From assembly GCA_020343755.1 (NCBI GenBank), contig CP070810.1:791831-804300 (forward strand): DNA of 12,470 bases, given 5' to 3'. Every line of letters starts with the position of its first letter. Position 1 is the stretch's first letter. Under the pieces are notes generated by a model. It was given only the letters and a program-made list of their open reading frames with translations. It had not been told where the DNA came from and searched no databases. The stretch comes from Dehalococcoidia bacterium. Lineage in GTDB: Bacteria > Chloroflexota > Dehalococcoidia > Dehalococcoidales > E44-bin46. Shown one piece after another: positions 7,686 through 12,470 of this stretch. The position numbers were made by a program, and so were the translations under genes.

Positions 7686-7904
7686 TTAAGCTGGATTCCT
7701 CCTCTTTTCACTGCCATACCAATCTTGTCCATACCAATATCTCTCACCGGTTTGTAAGTATTTGAGTTTCTCCTCTCTGTCCCTCAGCTTCTGTCTCCAT
7801 TTCCCCAATTCCTCACCCTTGGGCTTACCCTTCTCATAGGTTGCCCCGAGAACTTCTACCTTACTCCGACCGGGAGCACTCTTTTCCTCAATCTCATATT
7901 CCAT
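7686..7904 (-). CDS. Small charged protein of unknown function inside the acs operon
   Basis: I do not recognise this 72-residue protein. It is probably real: it fits tightly between folD (12 bases upstream) and acsD (16 bases downstream), has a purine-rich AGGGGGAAGG before its ATG, and no other gene could use that space. It is highly charged (17 Lys/Arg against 14 Asp/Glu) with no cysteine or histidine, so it is unlikely to bind iron-sulfur or nickel through Cys/His. There is no signal peptide or membrane segment. Residues 31 to 50 look like an amphipathic, possibly coiled-coil helix (EELGKWRQKLRDREEKLKYL). After it comes an aromatic patch, YWYGQDWYGSE (56 to 66), in which WYG occurs twice with a five-residue period, then a basic tail. 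Context suggests a small partner or assembly factor for the CFeSP or CODH/ACS complex; that is inference only. Confidence 0.72.
   Translation of the reverse strand: MEYEIEEKSAPGRSKVEVLGATYEKGKPKGEELGKWRQKLRDREEKLKYLQTGERYWYGQDWYGSEKRRNPA
7707..7738 (-). repeat. Short direct repeat in the small unknown gene (period 15)
   Basis: The ten bases ATTGGTATGG occur twice on the minus strand (7738 to 7729 and 7723 to 7714), exactly 15 bases apart, keeping the reading frame. They encode the paired WYGQD and WYGSE segments (residues 57 to 61 and 62 to 66). This looks like a small in-frame duplication, or selection for two WYG units. Confidence 0.6.
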
Positions 7905-7916
7905 CCTTCCCCCTTT

Positions 7917-8804
7917 CTAGACCAGTCCAGCAGCCAGTTTTGCCGCCTTTACTGTATTTAGCATAAGCATGGTAATGGTCATAGGGCCAACTCCGCCAGG
8001 CACCGGGGTGATGGCTTTAGCCTTCTCCTTAACCGCATCAAAGTCAACATCGCCGACTAAGATAGCTTTACCTTCAGCGGTTTTTCCTATCCGGTTAACG
8101 CCGACATCAATCACCACCACCCCTTCCTTAACCATATCGGCGGTGATAGCTTTGGGTTTGCCTGCGGCCACAATTAGTATATCAGCTCTCTTGGTGTGAA
8201 GGGAAATATCCCGAGTTCTAGTGTGACATACGGTAACTGTAGCATTAGCCCCCTCTTTCTTCTGGAGAAGGATATTGGCTATCGGTTTGCCCACGATATT
8301 GCTTCTACCCACAATCACTACCTCTGCCCCTTCAATCTTAACCCCAGACCTGATTAGAAGCTGTTGGATTCCATGGGGGGTGCAGGGTAAATAATCTGGC
8401 TCCCCAATCATCAGTTTGCCTACATTCACTGGGTGAAAGCCATCAACATCCTTTTTGGGGTCGACGGCATAAAGAACCCTGGTCTCATTGATATGCTTGG
8501 GTAGAGGCAGTTGGATTAGAATCCCGTGAATCTTAGGGTCTTTATTTAGTTTATCAATTAGCGCCAGCAGTTCCTCTTCGCTGGTATCAGCCGGCAGGTC
8601 ATGCCTTTCCGAATATATGCCTAGGGCTAAGGACGTCTTTTCCTTCGCCCCAACATAAACCTGGGATGCTGGGTCCTCACCCACCAAGATAGTGGCTAAG
8701 CCCGGTGTGAGGTTATGCTTCTGCTTAAGTTCGGCAATCTCTTGTCTCAGTTCCTCACGAATCTGTTTGGCAACCTCGGTACCACTAATAATCTGCGCTG
8801 GCAT
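7917..8804 (-). CDS. folD: Bifunctional methylene-THF dehydrogenase / methenyl-THF cyclohydrolase (FolD)
   Basis: FolD converts 10-formyl-THF to methenyl-THF (cyclohydrolase) and then to methylene-THF with NAD(P)H (dehydrogenase), the two steps between Fhs and MetF. The 295-residue protein is full length. In the N-terminal catalytic domain Tyr50 and Lys54 sit in SQVYVGAKEKT, and Gln98 (ILIQLPLP) and Asp121 (DVDGFHP) complete the active site; all match E. coli numbering as I recall it. The Rossmann domain has VVIVGRSNIVGKP (162 to 174), and the conserved end motif TPVPGGVGPMT is at 266 to 276. Lys54 being intact supports cyclohydrolase activity, which fits the lack of a separate fchA here. The ATG at 8804 has TAGGAG about 8 bases upstream. 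The gap from cooC is 32 bases. Confidence 0.97.
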   Translation of the reverse strand: MPAQIISGTEVAKQIREELRQEIAELKQKHNLTPGLATILVGEDPASQVYVGAKEKTSLALGIYSERHDLPADTSEEELLALIDKLNKDPKIHGILIQLPLPKHINETRVLYAVDPKKDVDGFHPVNVGKLMIGEPDYLPCTPHGIQQLLIRSGVKIEGAEVVIVGRSNIVGKPIANILLQKKEGANATVTVCHTRTRDISLHTKRADILIVAAGKPKAITADMVKEGVVVIDVGVNRIGKTAEGKAILVGDVDFDAVKEKAKAITPVPGGVGPMTITMLMLNTVKAAKLAAGLV

Positions 8805-8836
8805 TTTTTCACTCCTAATTATAGATTTTTAGTCAG

Positions 8837-9598
8837 CTAAGTCCGATTAAGAAGCTTAGCCGTCAAATCATTGACTACCCTCACCGCCTTGGAGCTATCG
8901 GGCAGGTCAAGAAGCGGCTTTAGCTTGAGGTCATACTCGCGTATTTCCTCATCTAAAGGAATGGTGGCTGTGGGCTCAATTCCTAGTCTGAGTAACTCGT
9001 CAGCGACAAGAGGGTCCAACTTATCCAGGGCAAAGTTGATTATTACTGATTGCCTCTTTACTGCCAGTTTGAGTTGGGCAATTAAGTCCCTTATCCTGGC
9101 TACAGTTCGGACCCCCTTCACCGAGTGGTCAGAGATTATAAGCAGCTCATCAATATTTTGAGTGGTTCTTCGTGATAGGTGCTCCATCCCGGCCTCGTTA
9201 TCCATAACCATATAGGCGTAGTTTTCCGCCAGTTTGTCGGCAAATTTCCTGGTAATAAGGTTAGGGTAGCAGTAGCACTCAGGGCCTTCCCCCCTGCCCA
9301 TTGTCACCAGGTCAAGCTTATTACTTTCAACTACAATCTTGTTCAGTTTATACTCTAAATAAACATCCTTGGTCATTCCGGGAGGGATTTTTATTTTATT
9401 CTTTTGAAACTCATCAAGGACTGAGCCAACGGTCTGTTTTACTTCAAGTCCCAAACTCTCCCCCAGATTGGCATTAGGGTCAGCATCAATCGCCAGGATT
9501 GGTCCTGAGCCGTTCTTTTTCAGGTAGCGAATGATGAGACTTGCCACCGACGTCTTTCCACTGCCACCCTTCCCGGCTACAGCAATATTAAAACTCAT
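8837..9598 (-). CDS. cooC: Nickel-insertion ATPase for CODH/ACS (CooC/AcsF)
   Basis: This is a MinD/ParA-type P-loop ATPase that delivers nickel to the C-cluster of CO dehydrogenase or the A-cluster of acetyl-CoA synthase. It is 253 residues, the normal length. The deviant Walker A motif AGKGGSGKTS is at residues 8 to 17 with signature Lys10 and P-loop Lys15. Asp38 and Asp40 (AIDADPN) form the switch region, and MVMDNEAGMEHLSR (130 to 143) is the Walker B/switch II segment. The nickel-binding CXC pair is Cys108-Tyr-Cys110 (GPECYCYPN), which joins two monomers in CooC dimers. The gene starts 11 bases after acsV; the TAGGGG at its Shine-Dalgarno includes the acsV stop. The family has CooC and AcsF members that sequence inspection alone does not separate; position beside acsV in an acs cluster makes an AcsF role equally likely. 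Confidence 0.93.
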   Translation of the reverse strand: MSFNIAVAGKGGSGKTSVASLIIRYLKKNGSGPILAIDADPNANLGESLGLEVKQTVGSVLDEFQKNKIKIPPGMTKDVYLEYKLNKIVVESNKLDLVTMGRGEGPECYCYPNLITRKFADKLAENYAYMVMDNEAGMEHLSRRTTQNIDELLIISDHSVKGVRTVARIRDLIAQLKLAVKRQSVIINFALDKLDPLVADELLRLGIEPTATIPLDEEIREYDLKLKPLLDLPDSSKAVRVVNDLTAKLLNRT

Positions 9599-9609
9599 AT
9601 GGTTAGCCC

Positions 9610-11565
9610 CTACGCTTTTAGTTTTTGAAGCTTGCTTAATCTTTGGTATACCGAAGGAAAGTCCTCAGCATTGGGGTGCGGTAAAAATAGACTAGCAGTA
9701 TAGTTATTCATAAAATCAACATTTACGCTCAACTCAAAGTTAGTCATCATGTTAGCTACCCTTCTCGCATCATCAAGTAGATCGCGGGAGAAGGAGGTGA
9801 GCCTTGCTCCTAAAAGAGAGCCGTTGCCGATGAAGATAAACCTATCCCGAGGTATATCGGGGAGAAGCCCGATAATAATACTCTTTTCAATATCAATATG
9901 GCTACCGAAGGCACCAGCAATAATTACCTGCTCTAAATCGGAACAGCTAATATTTACACTTTTGGTTAATGTCCGGCACCCGGCATACAGGGCTGCCTTA
10001 GCGCGAATAAGGTTATCAATATCAACTTCAGTGATAACAATATCTTTACCAATCTGGGTCTCTGGCGCCCAGGCCAGGACATACTCATAGCCATCACGAC
10101 CCTTTCTAGCTCTTTTGGTCGGCAGGTTGGTGTTAAATTTTCCATTCTGGCTGATGACCCCGGCTTCAAGTAGCCCGGCAACGATGTTTATCAAGCCTGA
10201 ACCACAGATTCCCTTTGGTTTTATTCCACCAATGGTATTGATTACCGGCTCAAAGTTTGATGGATTGATGCTAAAATCTTCAATAGCGCCGTTGGTAGCT
10301 ATCATACCGTGCTTTATCCCGCCACCTTCAAAGGCTGGCCCAGCTGAACAGGAGGCGGTTACCATCCAACTTGAGTTTCCAATGACTATTTCACCATTTG
10401 TTCCTATATCCATGTAAAGCGTCAATTTTTCCCTCTGGTATACCCCTGCCCCGACAATTCCAGCCACAATATCAGCTCCGACGTAGCTCGCCACTGAGGG
10501 AAGCGCATAGACATAAACATGCTTGGCTAGCTTAAGCCCCAAGGAACTTGCCCTTACTAAGGGGACAGTATTAACTGTGGGGGTATAAGGGGCTAGCCTT
10601 ATATATTTAGGTTCCAGACCGAGGAAGAGCTGAACCATCGTCGTATTGCCGGCGACGACTATATGAGCAATATCCTTCACCTTGACCTTAGATTCAGCCA
10701 GTAGCTTACTAATAATCCCATTGATGGTGGCAACAATTGCCTGCTGTAACTTTCTTAGCCCCCCTGGTTTCTGACAGTAGGCTATGCGAGAAATAACATC
10801 TTCGCCATAGCTGATCTGCCCATTGTAATCAAGCCCCGCAGCTCGGACTTTTCCCCGATTTAGGTCCAGTAGCTGTCCACGGACACCAGTGGTTCCAATA
10901 TCAAAAGCGAGTGAGTAATGCTTGCCTCTGGTATCTCCAGGTTCTATATTTATTAATTTTGTCCAGCGCTTGTCTGGTTTGGTTGTGGTAACCAGAGTGG
11001 TAGCGGTGACCTTCCAATCGCTATCCCGCAGCATTTGAGGCAGTTTTCTTACTATATCGAAGTCTACCGATATGTTTCTAAGGTTATAACGCTTCTTTAG
11101 GCCTCTTAGTAATCGGGACAGGTCGCTTATGTTATCCTTTAGGGTAGGTGGTGGGAGCTCAACATAGAGCTTGCTAAGAGGGGGATTAAATCTCCAGCCA
11201 GTAGCTAAAGCCTCTAATGGTTGAATACCGCCTACCCTTTCTCGGTCAAGAACAGCCGTCTCCAGTCGCGATTCTACCGGGATGTCAACCACTAAATCAG
11301 TAATTATGCGGCTTTGGCAGGCTTGCCTTACCCCCTGGTCATACTCTTGGTTAGAAACCTTCTCAGTCCTGGTGCTTTCTACCTGTCCCTGTTTAATCAA
11401 CACCTTGCAGGTGCCACAAACACCAGCCCCGCCACAGGAAGCATTAATATGCACTCCAGAGGCAATAGCTGCCTCAAGGAGATTGTCACCTTCCTCCACG
11501 ATAATATCAACATTATCCGGGGTAAAGTGAACCTTCCTCTTTTCTTTTATTGAATCCTTCGTCAT
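9610..11565 (-). CDS. acsV: Corrinoid protein reductive activator, 2Fe-2S ferredoxin plus ASKHA ATPase (AcsV/RACo)
   Basis: AcsV restores the corrinoid iron-sulfur protein when cobalt has been oxidised to Co(II), using ATP hydrolysis to drive electron transfer back to Co(I). The 651-residue protein has three parts. A plant-type ferredoxin domain (about 10 to 100) binds [2Fe-2S] by Cys44, Cys50, Cys53 and Cys83 (CGGAGVCGTC, then QAC). A linker/middle domain covers about 110 to 210. The C-terminal ASKHA ATPase domain has phosphate-1 AFDIGTTG (220 to 227), phosphate-2 MDIGTNGE (385 to 392), the glycine-rich SAGPAFEGGG (407 to 416), and an adenosine motif IAGAFGSH (549 to 556). This layout matches RACo proteins and the wider DUF4445-type corrinoid activators; the acs context fixes the CFeSP as the likely target. 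The ATG at 11565 has TAGGGAG 6 bases upstream. It lies 37 bases after fhs. Confidence 0.94.
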   Translation of the reverse strand: MTKDSIKEKRKVHFTPDNVDIIVEEGDNLLEAAIASGVHINASCGGAGVCGTCKVLIKQGQVESTRTEKVSNQEYDQGVRQACQSRIITDLVVDIPVESRLETAVLDRERVGGIQPLEALATGWRFNPPLSKLYVELPPPTLKDNISDLSRLLRGLKKRYNLRNISVDFDIVRKLPQMLRDSDWKVTATTLVTTTKPDKRWTKLINIEPGDTRGKHYSLAFDIGTTGVRGQLLDLNRGKVRAAGLDYNGQISYGEDVISRIAYCQKPGGLRKLQQAIVATINGIISKLLAESKVKVKDIAHIVVAGNTTMVQLFLGLEPKYIRLAPYTPTVNTVPLVRASSLGLKLAKHVYVYALPSVASYVGADIVAGIVGAGVYQREKLTLYMDIGTNGEIVIGNSSWMVTASCSAGPAFEGGGIKHGMIATNGAIEDFSINPSNFEPVINTIGGIKPKGICGSGLINIVAGLLEAGVISQNGKFNTNLPTKRARKGRDGYEYVLAWAPETQIGKDIVITEVDIDNLIRAKAALYAGCRTLTKSVNISCSDLEQVIIAGAFGSHIDIEKSIIIGLLPDIPRDRFIFIGNGSLLGARLTSFSRDLLDDARRVANMMTNFELSVNVDFMNNYTASLFLPHPNAEDFPSVYQRLSKLQKLKA

Positions 11566-11602
11566 CTAACTCCCTACATCATCAAGTGCCACACAGGAAC
11601 TA

Positions 11603-12470
11603 TTAAAATATACCGCTGACCTTTCCCGTCTTTACGTCTACGTCAACCTTTCTAAAAGCGGGGTCAGAAGAGGTTCCCGGCATCAGGCTGATGGCCCCGG
11701 CGCAGGGACAGAGGAATTTCGCCCCAGAATAAATTAACACGTCACGGATGGGCAGTGTCCACCCCTTGGGAACACCCTTAACTGCCGGATCATGGGTGAG
11801 GGAAAGATGGGTCTTGACCATCATGGTGGCGTAATCATCATATTGTGCATCGGCCTCAAGCATTTTTGCCTTAGCCTCGGCCTCGGCAGTCCAAGCTACC
11901 CCATTGGCTCCGTAGACTGTCTTGGCAATCAACTCAACCCGTTCCCGTAGTTTCGTGTCCATAGGATACAGGTATTTGAACTCGTTCACCTCTTTGCATG
12001 CATCTACCACGGTATCGGCCAATTCTAGAGCACCGTCGCCGCCATCAGCCCAGTGGCTGGACATGGCACAGCGTGCTCCAGCTGCCTCGGCTGCCTTTCG
12101 AACCATGGCAATCTCGTCCTTAGTGTCAGTGTGGAAGGAATTGATGCACACCACCGGCTTAATGCCAGATTTTTTGATGATGTTAATGTGGTGCAACATA
12201 TTGGGGATGCCCTTCTCCAAGAGCCCCAAATCCTCCTTAGTGTAGGCATCAGCTAGGGGTAGGCCGGCTACTACCCTAGGCCCGCCACCGTGCATCTTCA
12301 GTGCCCGGATGGTAGTGGTGAGCACTGACACATGCGGCTTGAGACCACTTAAGCGGCACTTGACATTCCAGAACTTCTCGAAGCCGATGTCGGCACCAAA
12401 GCCACTCTCAGTGACATGGTAATCAAATAACTTTAGCCCAACGCGGTCACCAATGATGGAGGACTGCCCC
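11603..12470 (-). CDS. fhs: Formate-tetrahydrofolate ligase (Fhs), C-terminal half, cut by window edge
   Basis: Fhs ligates formate to THF with ATP, forming 10-formyl-THF, the first folate step of the methyl branch. The frame stays open to the right edge, giving about 288 C-terminal residues of a protein normally near 555; the GTG at 12331 is internal and not a start. The visible part begins GQSSIIGDRVGLKLFDYHV, followed by the family hallmark TESGFGADIGFEKF, then FWNVKCR, ALKMHGGGP, NSFHTDT, HWADGG and the C-terminal KTHLSL segment. The C terminus is unusual: the common MPGLP loop reads MPGTSSDP, and the last residues, with HLSLTHDP, GVPKGW and VDVDVKTGKVSGIF, resemble the Fhs domain of eukaryotic C1-THF synthase more than clostridial Fhs. 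It is the first gene seen in this operon, 37 bases before acsV. Confidence 0.95.
   Translation of the reverse strand, partial: GQSSIIGDRVGLKLFDYHVTESGFGADIGFEKFWNVKCRLSGLKPHVSVLTTTIRALKMHGGGPRVVAGLPLADAYTKEDLGLLEKGIPNMLHHINIIKKSGIKPVVCINSFHTDTKDEIAMVRKAAEAAGARCAMSSHWADGGDGALELADTVVDACKEVNEFKYLYPMDTKLRERVELIAKTVYGANGVAWTAEAEAKAKMLEADAQYDDYATMMVKTHLSLTHDPAVKGVPKGWTLPIRDVLIYSGAKFLCPCAGAISLMPGTSSDPAFRKVDVDVKTGKVSGIF

Noticed and set aside
8818..8823. TATAAT on the minus strand in the cooC-folD gap
   Set aside because: A start from it would fall at about 8811, leaving only about 7 bases before folD and cutting into its Shine-Dalgarno. There is also no reasonable -35 sequence.
12329..12331. GTG as a start of a 242-residue protein
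   Set aside because: The frame continues upstream to the window edge with clear Fhs sequence (TESGFGADIGFEKF), so the GTG is an internal valine codon.
1..12470. tRNA/rRNA genes, CRISPR array, insertion sequence or riboswitch
   Set aside because: Coding genes fill the window with gaps under 50 bases. I saw no regular repeats, transposase-like protein or room for a structured leader.

Overview
The window is a compact block of genes, all on the minus strand, for the bacterial Wood-Ljungdahl (reductive acetyl-CoA) pathway. In transcription order (right to left) the genes are: the C-terminal half of formate-tetrahydrofolate ligase (fhs), the corrinoid-protein reductive activator (acsV), the nickel-insertion ATPase (cooC/acsF), folD, a 72-residue protein I do not recognise, the small corrinoid iron-sulfur protein subunit (acsD), carbon monoxide dehydrogenase (cooS/acsA), acetyl-CoA synthase (acsB), the large corrinoid iron-sulfur protein subunit (acsC), the methyltetrahydrofolate methyltransferase (acsE), and the first 70 codons of methylenetetrahydrofolate reductase (metF). 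fhs runs off the right edge and metF off the left edge, so the cluster extends past both ends.

Gaps between genes are about 11 to 47 bases. Nearly every start has a clear Shine-Dalgarno sequence, and two of these overlap the previous stop codon, so most or all of the block is probably one polycistronic unit. I see no gene-free stretch over 50 bases and no RNA gene, mobile element, CRISPR array or convincing terminator.

The genes make one pathway. Fhs, FolD and MetF activate formate and reduce it to methyl-tetrahydrofolate. AcsE moves the methyl group to the cobalt of the AcsC/AcsD corrinoid protein. CooS reduces CO2 to CO. AcsB joins the methyl group, CO and CoA into acetyl-CoA. AcsV re-reduces inactivated Co(II) corrinoid, and CooC supplies nickel to CooS and/or AcsB. 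No separate cyclohydrolase (fchA) is seen; FolD carries the residues for both of its steps. The same enzymes can run backward to oxidise acetate, so sequence alone does not give the direction.

The organism is an anaerobic bacterium of moderate G+C. Use of tetrahydrofolate enzymes and a three-domain AcsB points to Bacteria, not Archaea. The gene order (acsD-cooS-acsB-acsC-acsE, with acsD split from acsC) and a divergent Fhs C terminus do not match the classic Clostridium or Moorella clusters as I remember them. An uncultured lineage such as Chloroflexota/Dehalococcoidia is possible, but that is a guess. The main open items are the 72-residue protein inside the operon, the changed Fhs C-terminal loop, the altered loops in CooS and the longer tail on AcsE.
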